Positions 9,744-21,589 of a DNA stretch of 45,303 bases are shown here, piece by piece (the stretch's first letter is position 1; each line of letters begins with the position of its first letter). This DNA is from Gnetum montanum (taxonomy: Eukaryota; Streptophyta; Gnetopsida; Gnetales; Gnetaceae), in NCBI GenBank assembly GCA_015680685.1, contig MNCI01010115.1, forward strand, positions 6,000 through 51,302. The letters are read 5' to 3'. The position numbers and the translations under genes were made by a program. The notes beneath the pieces are model-generated. The model was not told the DNA's origin. It saw nothing but the letters and a program-made list of their open reading frames with translations, and searched no databases.

Positions 9744-10572
9744 TGATGAGCCTTGATATCACCTACATGATATCACATACGCGATATCACATCCCCCATG
9801 CGATATCGCATACATGATATCGCATCCTACTTGATCTTCTATAAATAAGAGGTGGTGCCCTTTGTTCAAGATAGTAAGATTTCGACCCTTAGCAAAACTC
9901 TTGCAGTTTTATTAGTCTAGAGTTAGAATAATTTTTGTGTGCTCGTAGTAGGAGTCATAGAGTGAATGGATCTTTATTCAAGCAATTTTCACCTGAGCAG
10001 AATTTTGTGTACGACAATAAAGATAAATTTTATGATAAACCTTGCAACATATAGATTAAGCTAATTAGTAGTTAATTATTATTGAATGTTTAATGCTTTC
10101 CTAGTTAATCAATTTCTCTCTAAACCTTTGATCCTCTTAGTTAAGTACACTTAGTATGACCGCTTCGAGCATGCGTGTAGCACTTGGTAACCCAGTAACG
10201 ATTAGCATTTGGTAATCCTAGTAGTGTTGCACTGGTTCAGGATGTGTACGGCAAGTGGGAATGGATACTGGTGTTAGGAACATTTAAAACTTAGTTAATG
10301 AACAATTAATGTAATTTAGTTACTTAGTTCTCTCTCCCTCTCCTTTATTAGCATAATACATAAAAAATATAAAAGCTATAAAAAATCATATACCTCAAGC
10401 TTACTTAACCATACAATCGTGACAATATAAGTAAGTTTGGGAAGACAATGATTGATTAACCCTGAGTGTTCCATTAAGGCGCATAAGCACTTAGTCCTTG
10501 GAGTTCGACTAGATCATGTGTGAAACGTTCATATTCATATGGTTGGATGTAGGGGTACCTTGCAACTCATCA
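9744..10572 (+). repeat. Element B 5' LTR (829 bp)
   Basis: Begins TGATGAG and ends CTCATCA, a perfect 7-bp terminal inverted repeat. It pairs with 18822-19622. The first 90 bp hold five GATATC-centred palindromes. The TATA box is TATAAATA at 9840-9847 and an AATAAA lies at 10016-10021, so U3, R and U5 can be placed roughly. Two imperfect copies of a TTGGTAAYCC-AGTA motif lie at about 10190-10230. Over 60 aligned bases (9953-10012 against 19012-19071) I count 7 differences, so the insertion is old. Confidence 0.92.
9840..9847 (+). promoter_or_regulatory. TATA box in B 5' LTR
   Basis: TATAAATA, kept at the same place in the 3' LTR (18890-18897), in C (27112-27119) and in E (425-432, minus). 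Confidence 0.7.
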
Positions 10573-10590
10573 TTAGCACTGTTATTGGGG
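10573..10590 (+). other. Primer-binding site of element B (tRNA-Asp type, decayed)
   Basis: TTAGCACTGTTATTGGGG follows the LTR directly. It differs from the TTGGCGCCGTTGTCGGGG-type site of Athila elements at five positions, all transitions. This supports the Athila assignment independently of the coding region. Confidence 0.75.
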
Positions 10591-10716
10591 AGTTAGTTGT
10601 TTATGCACTACGTAGAACATAGGAAATCATCCATATCATTGGGACATTAGAACAAACCCTTAGGGTTAATCAAAGAAGGACAACATAATGGTACATTGCA
10701 CACCAAAAAAGACAAG

Positions 10717-12650
10717 ATGTCTTCTTCTTCGCATAAGAGCACTTCACCGCGTAGGAATAACACAAGAGGCAATTGGTGGCATAATACACATAACCAAAAT
10801 CCACTAGTTCCTCAACAGTTTCATGTGTTATATACTCATCATGATGACTATGTACTCGATTTCACCTTTAGTCTCCACCAAGATGAACAACTACATTGGA
10901 GAGACTCGGAGGGTAACATAGTGTTGCCTCCAAATTGATCAGTCCCCAACATGCTCTTTCGTGCTCTCACATGAACATCCATGTCACGTTTATATGCAGA
11001 ATAAATTGCATGTGATCATTACACAAGGGGCTATCATCCCATAGAAGTGCAAAATCAAAGGGGCTTGCGAAAGGAGAGATACAACACATCCTTGAAGAGT
11101 AAATGACCCCATGACGCTCTGCACGTTTTGAGAAAAATTGAGGGTGGTGAACCTGCTTCAACAGGTTCCCCACAAAACAATGTTCCTCCTTCTAATGATA
11201 GTCAGGAGGTGGTGTATCAGGACCTTCACTCCACTATTCACAACCTTGGTTCTAATACCCACGAACACGAAGTGTTCAAAGAAGAAACACAAACACATGA
11301 TAAGGACAAACGTTCTAATCATGATCATAATCAAGGCCAAGACCATTGAAGAGAAGGTAGAAAACACCATCATGGTGACGATTCTCCTTCTTATTCAGCT
11401 TCATCATCACCTTCATCCTCTCCTTTAGTGTCTAGATGTAGTCATAGGGAAACCAATTGTGAGGATAAGGAAAAACATAGTGAAAAACACCGCCGAGACA
11501 GTCAAGAATGAGGATGAGGGAACTCTAAGGAATCAAGGCATAGAAGAAGGGAGAGTAGGGAATCATGTAGAAATCATAGATGCTATGAAAGAGATTATCA
11601 TGAAGAGCCTCTAATCACAACTAGAATCATGCTAGATATAATGGAGGTTGTAAGAGTTCCAACAAGGCATCAAAAGGATAGTAGGATCAAGAGGCTATAC
11701 ATGAACAACATCCTATGATTTGAACAGGGATACAATGCTGATCCTCAAAATAATTTACAAGCATTCCACAATGCATGTGCCTTGCAGAACATAGAAAATG
11801 AATGGAAAAAACTAAATTTGTTCCCAAGGATACTAGTGAAAGAAGTTGAAAGTTGGTACCGAACCTTAGAACCGAAATCCATTCGAAGGTGAAGTACAAT
11901 GTTAGAATTGTTTAATGATAAGTACCAAACATACTCCCTAGTGTCTAACCTGTGAAAGTAAATCTAAGGATGGAAGCATGAAAATCATGAACCCTTGGAT
12001 GCTACCATGGGCTGCTATTACACACTATTACATTGTTTCCCTAGCCATGGTTATTCGGAGTAGGATCAACTACACCATCTCATGGATGGACATAGGCATG
12101 AAATAAGAATAACCCTTGGAATGTATGCCCAAGGAAGATTATCAGAGCTTAGATCTCATCAAATTCATATATTTCTAGAGCAATAGCCAAAGAAGAAGGT
12201 GAGCCATGAAAGAGAGAAAGTGCAGAAGAGTACAACCGAGATCCTTCCCTCTAAAAAAGGGGAGTGAGATTTTGTGAGGAGGAAGAAGAGTCACCACTCA
12301 AAGATATGGTGAATAGGGAAAATTTGTGCTCCAAAAGCTAACAACATAAGTATTAGCAATGGTAGACCAAATGTGGGACTCCCTAGATAGTAGGTTTGAA
12401 ACTATTCTTAAAATTATACAGGAGTATAGAGATCGAGGTAGTGACTATGATAAAAATAAAAAGAGAGAAGTGGACAATGCATGTAACAAGGCTAATGGAA
12501 AAATGGCCATCACAGAAGATGTTGTGGATTTAGACATGAATAATGAAGGTGGATGTGAGATATGCCAATACGACCATCCTAAGGGAGGTTTCCTAGTGAT
12601 CTCACATCTACAAGAGTCTGGGTTGTATGCACTCAACCCATGACTAAATA
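10717..12650 (+). pseudogene. gag: Element B gag remnant (Athila-like)
   Basis: ATG 10717 starts a Ser/Arg-rich N-terminus (MSSSSHKSTSPRRNNTRGN), followed by a long polar Ser/His/Arg/Glu-rich linker (to about 11600). The conserved gag core starts near 11630 (VVRVPTRHQKDSRIK, then YNADPQNNLQAFHNACALQN and VESWYRTLEP). The same core is seen in element C at about 19980-20215. A zinc-knuckle-like CEICQYDHPKGG lies at about 12553-12588; the last Cys is replaced by Phe. The gene is split over at least two frames and by many stops. Confidence 0.82.
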
Positions 12651-13260
12651 AACAGTAAACACCCTGACAGTTACCTTATCCCCAAGTTAACCCAAGGTAG
12701 TTCCACCAACCTTCAACATATTATCCAAGTGGAACTCCACCACAACCCATTGAGCAACATCAATAGTGGAAATACCCATAGTCATGGGGGATGCCACCAC
12801 CAAGGAAAAAATACCCTTATTGGAAAACTAACCCATATGGTTACTATGTGTAGCATCCAATCTCTCTAGGTGACTCTGTTAGTCAAATTACATCACAATA
12901 TCACTACCAAGCTTGTGAGTATTATAAAACTCATTTTCCTAGGGGAGATAACCCATAAACATACCATCCTTCAAATCCATCCACAACTCTCACACTGATA
13001 ACTCCATTACCACCCACTCCAACAATGCAAGGGGAACTCCCTACTCAACCATAGCAATGCAATGCTGTAAGGGTTGTAAATCCTCAACCCACTATTGGTT
13101 CTGACAACTGTATGAAGAAAATACCTTTCTTTAGAACCAATAGTCCAACCAAGCCCTCACAACCACAAGCAGTTGAACCTCTAAATGCCTCTCCATCAAA
13201 TAAGGCTTTAGAGCTCCCTTCAAACCAAACACCAAGCTCAACGTATACGGTTGTGTTAAC
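12651..13260 (+). pseudogene. Element B Pro/Gln-rich linker between gag and protease
   Basis: Continuous with gag on one side and protease on the other in one frame, with stops at about every 30 codons. The product is rich in Pro, Gln, Tyr, Ser and Thr (for example QPIEQHQ, PLPPTPTMQGELPTQP), as in the C-terminal linker of Athila Gag. No separate function is inferred. Confidence 0.6.
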
Positions 13261-13800
13261 ACATGTTGTTATTGACTAGATTAAGGTTGTCCACCTTCCC
13301 AAGAAATTCTCTGATCTTGGAAGCCCTCTAATCTATCTCCAAATCACTGGGAATGAGCCATGAAAAGCTCTTCTGGATTCAGGTTCTAAAGTCAACTTAA
13401 TATCATAAGAAATGTATAAAGCCTAAAACCTACCTCCATTAAGGAAGAGGAATATTCACCTAGAGCTAGCTAACCAGTCCATCACTATTTCCTTGGGACT
13501 GGTGGAGGACATCATTACCATTGTGTGTGGGTGGCTGTACCCAACTGATTTCTTAGTGATACAAGTGAACAATGGTAAATGAGACTTCCCAATAATAATT
13601 GGAAGGGGATGGCTAAGTACTATAGATGCACATTTAGGAATTTGTGATCTTTCCCTGGAAATATCCAAGAAGAAACTTTTTGGAAAGACTGAGAAGAAGA
13701 AGGTTCCATGCATCCCATATAGTGATATAGGGTGCAATTGCATGCAAAGATCATGGGTTATGCAAAGTTTAGCATTGCCTTCATGCAATCGGTGTCCATA
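13261..13800 (+). pseudogene. Element B aspartic protease remnant
   Basis: The active site ALLDSGSKVNLIS keeps Asp-Ser-Gly (13376-13384). It is followed by LELANQSITISLGLVEDI and PIIIGRGWLSTIDAHL, the pattern of Athila-type retropepsins. Stops are present before and after the motif. It is the best preserved protease active site in the window: A, D and G carry Asn at the catalytic position and C has DLG. Confidence 0.85.
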
Positions 13801-13864
13801 AGACATTAATATATAAAAGTGCCTATATGCAGTAGCCACATGACAAGAAGACACCCAGTGGCTG

Positions 13865-14260
13865 ATGGATGATCAAGAGAGAAATTCACTAACATGCATA
13901 GAACTAACTAAGGGAATAACTTGTGGTTATATTGAAAGCATAGATGCACTAGAGCAAGTCCGTTGCCAACTTCCAAGCCTTAACCTTGAAAACATCAACT
14001 GGAGAAAGTTGGAAATTACTGAAAAATTCAAACAAGAGCCCCTAGAATTGAAACCACTGCCCATGATTCTGGAATATATGACCCTCAAAAATGGGAAAAT
14101 GGTAATCATCAACGCAAGACTTTCTTCCAAAAAAGAAGAAAGACTGCTGGAAATAATAAACAAATGGTCAAAATCCTTTGCCTAGTCATATCCCAAATTA
14201 ACTAGAATAGACCGCAGGATATGCCAACATAGGATTTACACTAGCCCCTTCATGAAACCT
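13865..14260 (+). pseudogene. Element B protease-RT connector
   Basis: Open from 13865 to 14185. The segment ending PLELKPLPMILEY, then VIINARLSSKKEERLLEII and WSKSFA, is the usual lead-in to the RT in Athila-like Pol. The frame matches the protease and RT. Confidence 0.75.
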
Positions 14261-15500
14261 CAAAAACAACAATAGAGGTGATTGAACCCAAAATTGAAGC
14301 AAGTAGTAAAAGAAGAAATAGAATAGCTTCTTAAGGTTGGGTTCATATATCCTATTGCTGATAGTGAATGGGTTAGCCCTCTAGTCATCATGCCTAAAAT
14401 TTGAGGCAAATGGAGGATGTGCATAGATTTTAGGCTGCTAAACATGGCAACATTTAAGGATCACTTTCCATTGCCATTCGTTAACCAAGTCTTCGACACC
14501 ATAGCAAGGCATCACTATTATAGTTTTCTGGATGACCATAGTGGATACAACCAAACATGGATAGCCCTAGAAGACCTAGCCAAGACAACGTTCACCAGTC
14601 CTTTGGGAACATTTGCATATAAACAAATGTCGTTTGGCTTGTACAATGCCCCTACCACATTTCAATGCCTAGTTCTAAGCATATTCCAATAGTAGATAGG
14701 AAATGGAGTGGAAGTCTTTATGGATGACTTCTCCACCTATGGAACAAGTTTTGATCAAGCCATGGAATGATTAGAGAAAGTTCTAAAAAGATGCATAGAA
14801 ACCAACTTAAGGATCAACTGGTAGAAAAGCCATTTAATGGTCTAAGAAAGCATAGTACTTGGGCATAAGGTTTCACATTCAAGAATATAGCTAAACCCAG
14901 ATAAATTTAGGGTCATCCAAGGAATCACCCATCAACTGGAAATTGTCAAAGACATTTATTCATTTATTGGACATGTTGGCTATTATAGGAGATTCATTGA
15001 GAACTTCTCCAACATTGCCAAACCATTGGTAGAACTAACAAAGAAAGATGTACCTTTTGAGTGGACCAGGGAATGTGAAAAAGCATTCCAAACTCTAAAA
15101 TAAAATCTTGTAGAAACTCCCATTCTACAAGCTCCTTATTGGTCAAGACCATTCCACATAATGACTGATGCATCTAATTATGCTTTAGGAGCTATACTTA
15201 CATAGTTAGGAGACCAAAAATTCCCTTACTACATCCATTGTGCAAGTAGAAGTATCACCGGTGCACAAATTAACTACACAACTACAGAGAAATAATTAAT
15301 GGCTATAGTGTTTGCATTGGATAAGTTTAGGCACTGTGTTAGGTTACAAAGTGTTCATCCATACAAAGCATAGTGCAATCTAGTTCCTCATGAACAAGCC
15401 AATGGTTAGCCCTCGCATTACACAATGGCTGGTAATCTTATAGGAGTTCGATCTAATGATGATTGAATGAAAAGGCACCAAGAACGTAGTTGCAAATCAT
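14261..15500 (+). pseudogene. pol: Element B reverse transcriptase and RNase H remnant
   Basis: The RT begins with LLKVGFIYPIADSEWVSPLV and KWRMCIDFRLLN, then FLDDHSGYNQTWIA and GTFAYKQMSFGLYNAPTTF. The catalytic VFMDD is intact (FMDD at 14717-14728). The GHVGYYRRFIENFSNIAKPL motif follows near 14970, then RNase H with MTDASNYALGAIL (about 15162) and LMAIVFALDKFRHC. Scattered stops and at least one shift after 15330. The order and motifs are those of Athila-lineage Ty3/gypsy Pol. Confidence 0.9.
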
Positions 15501-15779
15501 TTATCTTGGTTGCACTAGGACACCAAAGAGGATGAATATGTAATGTCTGAGCATTTTCTTGATGAAGCCCTCTTTGCCAATGTAGTGAATAACCAACCCA
15601 CCAAAACAAACTAGTATAGTAGCATTCTCACCTATCTCCTTACTTAACAACCACCACAGGAGTTGGACTTTAGGAAGAAACAATAGTTTCTTCATAGAGC
15701 TAAGTACTTCATGGAGATCAATGGACAACTTTACAAAGTGTGTCCTAATGGCTTGGTTCGATGGTGCGTGCCCAAGGTA

Positions 15780-16860
15780 GACCAACTAAGAGTTCTCCAA
15801 GATGCTCATGAGGGCCCTTGTGGGGGTCACTATGGGGGGAGACGAATGGCTAGTAAGATCTTACTTGCAGGATATTACTAGCCAACATTATTTCAGGATG
15901 CCCATCAATTTGTCTGATCTTGTGAGCGCTGCCAATGTGATGGGGGAATAACTACTAGAATGGAAGGTCCGAAAAAATGGATTCAACCTTTAGAACCCTT
16001 CAACATTTGGGGAATAGACTTTATGGGGCCCATTACACCAATGTCCAATGGAAAACCTTACATCGTAGTTATTGTAGACTATTTAATGAAATGGGATAAA
16101 GAAGCAGCCATTATAGACTGCACATCATCTACAGCTGCACAATTTGTGCAACAAAAAATCATAAATAGGTTTTGTGTGCCACATGCACATATTTCATATA
16201 ATGGAACACACTTCATAGTTGAAATTTTTTGGAAGTTAATGTAACGCTTAGGGGTTAAACATAAATTTACACCTTATCACCCTGAAGCTAATGGACAAGC
16301 TGAGGTCACCAATAGGGAGATCACTAAAATATTAACTAGAATAATTAGCAAGTATAGGCAAGACTAGAGCACTAAACTGAATGATGCTCTTTAGGCATAC
16401 CACTCCACCTGGAAACTCCCTATAGGCTACTCTCCCTATGTGTTAGTGTATAGAAAGCTTCCAATGCTTCCAATTCAAACTAAGATCTGTACACTATCCA
16501 TGGCTTGTGACCTCCACCTCAATCTTGATCTAGCACAAAAACAAAGGTTCACAACTTTAAATGTGCTAGAATAAAATCGATTAGCTACCCTATGATCAAA
16601 TGAGTTGCACAAGGCATATAACAAGCAACGTCATGACTTGAAGATTCGAAAGGTGAAGTATCAACTAGGAGAGAAGGTTCTCTACTGGAACCCCACACAT
16701 GTGCCACAATGCACAAAATTTCAAACACTCTGGGAAGGACCTTACATTATTCATACAAACTTTCCTTTAGGGGCCATGACCATATACAATCCTGAAAGCC
16801 CTAATAAGAGATTACTAGTCAGAATGGTCAATGCACATAATACATCTAAGAAGGGATGAC
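15780..16860 (+). pseudogene. int: Element B integrase remnant
   Basis: The zinc-binding segment runs from HEGPCGGHYGG to SCERCQCDGG (15800-15950). The catalytic core is open 15960-16244: WGIDFMGPI holds the first Asp (GAC 16017). The second Asp position is Tyr (TAT 16197) in ISYNGTHF. The Glu survives in NGQAEVTNREI near 16300. The C-terminal part (16605-16859) has VKYQLGEKVLYWNP and LWEGPYIIHTNFPLGAM, the usual Athila C-terminus. Broken by stops. Confidence 0.88.
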
Positions 16861-18821
16861 CTTGCTCACTATTTTGGATCTCCCCCTTCCAACATAGTCA
16901 TTGGAGAGATTGCCACCTTTGCTAACTATTTGAGGCCCTAAATTCCTTTTTAATTTTTTTTACACATTTTTTTTAGAAATTTCTTTAACTTTTCTTGTTT
17001 TTGTTTTGCAACATCGTTTATACTATTTCATTTCTTTGTGTGACTATTTTTTCTTCTTGTTTTTGTGTCTTTGTTGATTATTTTGATTTTGTTAGATTCA
17101 TCACCTAATAAGTGCTCCTAATGGTGGTATGAACTATATTCTATCGATTGCTAATGTTTGGTTTTTACCTTTCAGTTATAATATTGATATTAGGATATGG
17201 TTCTTTTGATATAACAGACAATGAGTCCACTTCATCCATGCATTCATAAATTTCTATGGTCTCTCTTGGCTGGGAACTGTACAGTCCTTTTCTTAATAAT
17301 AAAACTATAAACAAATTGGTGACTAGGCATTTCTCAAAATGAGGAAGGACTCAAGGACTGAAAAGGGTGTGACATCAATGGGATTCGATGTATTTGTACT
17401 AGCCATTCTCTTGGATGCTTGGATGTTTTCTTCTTGAGATTTCCTCACCATTCTAACATTGCTTAATTATCAGGAAGTTGGGCTAATAAAAATAAGTCTT
17501 TGCATAGTGTGGTTCTCACGCAATAAAAAAGGAAGTGAGAATTCAAAGCACCCCTTAGAAAAAATAATCATCTAGGCTACAAGCACTGGTTATGGAACTA
17601 AAAAAACATGTTCCCTCTAACTAAGGCCCTTTCTCGCTTCCTACTTTTTCCCTTTCTCGTTTCCTCAGAATGGTGGTGACTCTTTGGCAGTAGCATTCCT
17701 GATGCTTCAAGTGGATGGATTGGCCAAGTGTATTAATGTGAAGTCACTGGATGTGGATTGTTTGAGGTTAGATTTGGAATGAGATCTACTCAGTCACATT
17801 AACCATACATACATAAGGTGTTGTACACCACCTTGTTCTTGGAACTCCATTCCATTCTCTTCTTCCTATCATTCTTTCTCCATCTTCGACCTCATTGACG
17901 GTTGTATCAATAGTCTATATTTTGGTTGATGCATTGTTTTCTTTTTGGTGAATTCTTGTGGTTAAGACTTTAACTCTTAGTCCCAAATGAAATTTTCAAA
18001 GCCTACAGACTCTTTGAATGTGGGTTTGTCAGGGCATCAAGGGCATGAGCTTTCTTTGGGGAGGACCCATTGGCATTGCTATTTGGTGCACTAGTTAATT
18101 GCTATCCCTTAAACATTTCTGCAATCAACTTTTTGTTGTTTCATTCCCACCTCTAACATCCATTTTATTAGCGTTGTTGTTGTTTCTTTTTCTCCATATT
18201 TCTTATTCCTTATCATTTTCCATTCTATCGCTACCAGAGGATTGCTCTTAGTCATGGGAGCCCTGGTCCAATTTTTTCAATTTTCCTAACCCCTACACCT
18301 TGGGTAGTCACTAGTGTTATATCTATAGAATCTGTATTAGCCATATCACAACTCAGACAATGGACCTTACACTGAGGTAATGTATGAATTGTATTGTGAT
18401 TTACTTATCCTTGCTCATATGTGACTATGTTGTGTGTGCAAATGGCAATCATAGAGCAATGGACCAGATCTAGAGGAAACACTCAGGATGGATTGGTGCT
18501 GGAATAGTTGTGTAAGGAAAAATATTTATGGCATGATTATAGATGGACAATGGAAGGCGCAATCCTAGCATCAGCAGCAATACATATTCTTATTTTCTCT
18601 TTCTCTCTTTTCTCTCTTAGCTATCAAACAAGGTTGGATGTCAATTGTGCATAGTTTTCATTCTTGTAATCATGAACACTAATATTGTCATGTATTGTAA
18701 TGATTGATCCATTCACACATCATCCCATTCACCATTAGTTGTCATTCAAGTTAATAATCCCATACCTTCCCAATATTTTGTAAGGAACTCAAGGACAAGT
18801 TTTGATTCAGTCATGTGGGTA
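16861..18821 (+). other. 1.96-kb 3' region of element B, no gene read
   Basis: It lies between integrase and 3' LTR, where Athila elements may carry an env-like gene. I found no open frame or transmembrane pattern I would defend. Blocks are collinear with 25050-27006 in C, for example GGGCTACAAGCACT-type and CCTCTAACTAAGGCCC-type blocks at about 17570-17640 and 25790-25865. The 3' LTR is preceded by TCATGTGGGTA, the likely end of the purine tract. Confidence 0.6.
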
Positions 18822-19622
18822 TCATGAGCCACGATATCGCATACGTGATATCGCATTAGCCAGGCAATATCGCATCCTGCATCATCTTCTATAAATAAGA
18901 GGTAGTGCCCTTTGTTCAAGATAGTAAGACTTAGACCCTTAAAAAAGCTCTTGCAGTTTTATTATTCTAGAGTTAGAATAATTTTTGTGTACCTGTAGTA
19001 GGAGTCATAGAGTGAACAGACCTTTATTCAAGTAATTTATACCTGAGCACAATTTTGTGTACGGTAATAAAGATGAACTTTATGATAAACCTTGCAACAT
19101 ACAGATTAAGCTAATTAGTAATTAATTATTATTGAATCTTTAATGTTTTCTTAGTTAATCAATCTCTCTCTCAACCTTCAATCCTCTTAGTTAAGTACAC
19201 TTAGCAGGATCGCTTCAAGCATGCATGTAGCACCTGGTAACCCAGTAATGTTTAACGTTTGGTAATCCCAGTAGTGTTGCACTGTTTTAGGATGTGTATG
19301 AAAAGTGGGAATGGATACTGGTCTAAGGAACATTTAGAACTTAGTTAATGAATAGTTAATGTAAGTTAGTTACTTAGTTCTCTCTCCCTCTCCTTTATTA
19401 GCATAAGACATAAAAAATACAAAACCTATAAAAAATCATATACCTCAACCTTACTTAACCATACAACCGGGACAATACAAGTAAGTTTGGGAAGACAATG
19501 ATTGATTAACCCTGAGTGTTCCATTAAGGCACGTAAGCACTTAGTCCATGGAGTTCGACCAGATCACACGTGAAACGCTTGTATTCATATGGTTGAGTGT
19601 AGGGGTACCTTTCCACTCATCA
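18822..19622 (+). repeat. Element B 3' LTR (801 bp)
   Basis: Pairs with 9744-10572. It begins TCATGAGCC (mutated from TGATGAG) and ends CTCATCA. It has three GATATC-type palindromes where the 5' copy has five, TATAAATA at 18890-18897 and AATAAA at 19066-19071. ATAGG (19623-19627) is the right copy of the target duplication. Confidence 0.92.
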
Positions 19623-19888
19623 ATAGGATAGCCTAACCATGGTGGCAGTGCTGGATTACCTCTAAGGCTTAAGTGGCATACGAAGACAACCCAAAAGGGT
19701 GTTATAGTACTCTCTTCCATTAACATAATTTTCCCAATTTTTTCCTTGCTTAATTCTTTAGTATCAAGTATTTATTTTCTAATTAATTCATTATTCAAGT
19801 GTTTATAATATTTTTTATATGTTATTCACAATGAATATAATAAATTAGACATTCCTATTTTTATGACATCTAAGAATGGGATGTCATA
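19623..19888 (+). repeat. Element A 3' LTR, right part
   Basis: Resumes the LTR interrupted at 9743 and matches 716-967 (for example AAGACAACYCAAAAGGG, CTCTCTTCCATTAA). It ends GATGTCATA, mutated from GATGTCACA. What follows is gag of element C, so A sits inside C. Confidence 0.88.
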
Positions 19889-21400
19889 AAACGGGTATCA
19901 AAGGGCATCATAAGCACCATAGCCATCACAGGGGCCATAGTTATTTGTTCATCACTCAAAGCATTATGAACATAGCAAAGGTGGTGAGAATTCCTACAAG
20001 GCACATAAAGTATAGTTTGATCAAGACGCTCAACATGAACAATATTCCCAAGTTTGAAAGGGGATATAACTTAGATCTACAAAATCATCTTTAGGCCTTT
20101 CATAATTTTTGTGCCTTGAAAAATGTGGAGAATGATTGGAAAAAGCTTAAGTTGCTCGCAAGGATAGTCATTAAGGAAGCAAAGAGTTGGTATTAGTTCC
20201 TAGAACTAGAATCCATCAAATGATGGAGTACAATGCTTGAAATATTCAATGACAAATATTAGACATACTCTTGAGTGTCCAGCTTGAGGAAGAAAATCCA
20301 AGGATGAAAACAAGGGATGCATGAACCCTTGGATGTAGCCATGGAACGATACTATTCTCTACTACACAAATGTCCTGCCCATGATTATTTTTAATAGGAA
20401 TAGCTTTGCCATATCATAGATGGGCTTTGATAGAAAATGAGAACAACTCTTGGAGTGTATGCCCAAGGGCAATTATTAGAACTAAGAGTTCATCAAATTC
20501 AAAGGTTGATTGAGCAAGTCACAAAGGAAGCAGGTGAGTTGAGGAAATAAGAAAGTTTAGAAGAATATAATAGGAACCCATCCATCAACAAGAGCGAGGT
20601 ACACTTTTGTGATAGTGAGAAGGAGGCAACACTTGATGAGGTGGTGAAGAGAAAGACCTTGTCGATCCAAAAACATATATCTAAAATTTTGGCCAAGGTA
20701 GATAAAATGTGGGATTCATTAGAAAAAAAATTCTAAATTACTCTAAAAATCATAGAAGCATCAAGAGAGAAAAGTAGTGATCGTGACTATAGGAGGCAAA
20801 AAGAAGCTAAACATGTGTAACGAAAGGGTAAGGGAAAAGATTCTACAATAGAAGAAGTTATGGAGATGGTGATGGTGGGTATGACATTTGCTAATACAAA
20901 CATCCTAAAGGATGTTTTCCTATTGTTTAAAACTTGCAAGAGTTTTGGGTGTATGTGCTAAATTCTAGATTAGCAAGAAGGCAAGCACCTAGAAGATTGC
21001 CTTATCCTCAAGGAAATCTAAGGAAGCTCCACCACCAATAATAATTTTATTATCCAAGTAGAGCTCCACCAAAGACATATGAGAAATACCAATAGTTGCA
21101 ACACCCACAATTATGGATGATGATATCACAAAAGTAGTAGTACCCTTATAGGAAACTAGATTCATATGGGTACTATGCTGAACAACAAAATTCTCCACAT
21201 GACCCTTCTAGTCACACCACCTTTCAACATCACTACTATCCTCCAAAGTATTATAGAACTCATTCTCCATCTACGAGATGGAAAACCGCACATTCATATT
21301 ACCCTTCTCATCTTTCTCCATATGCCCCTCCACTGTCAACCTAGTTACCACCTACTACATTAATGCAAGGAGAAATTCTACCTCAGTTGCAACAATGTAA
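19889..21400 (+). pseudogene. gag: Element C gag remnant, 3' part (Athila-like)
   Basis: It starts abruptly after the A 3' LTR; the 5' part of gag and the 5' LTR of C lie left of the window. A His-rich stretch (GIKGHHKHHSHHRGHSY) is followed by VVRIPTRHIKYSLIK, MNNIPKFERGYNLDLQNHL and AFHNFCALKNVENDWKKL. Residue for residue this is close to element B near 11630-11820. A zinc-knuckle-like pattern with Cys, then YKHPKGCF, lies at about 20888-20920. A Pro/His-rich linker follows to 21400. Many stops. Confidence 0.82.
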
Positions 21401-21589
21401 TAGAATGAGGGTTGTTAACTTATATTCGGCTCCTTAGCTAAGTGGTTCAGAAACTAGATCATGAAAAAGACCTTTCTTCCAACCCAGCAATCCAACAAAA
21501 TCCTCACATACACCTACAACTGGCAACCCTACTTCTCCATCTTCCTCTACATCAAATCCATTCAAGTTTCTTTCAAACCAAACACCTAC

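Noticed and set aside
13456-13854. 132-codon minus-strand open frame
   Set aside because: It lies antisense to the B protease, which has clear family motifs on the plus strand. No introns or motifs of its own.
16861-18821. env-like gene in B
   Set aside because: The position fits, but no open frame, signal peptide or membrane segment could be read.
19894-19903. GGTATCAAAG just after the A 3' LTR, identical to the primer site after the 5' LTR
   Set aside because: It would suggest a second element beginning here. The sequence reads in frame as C gag (GIKGHHKHH) and aligns with B gag soon after, so I take it as chance.
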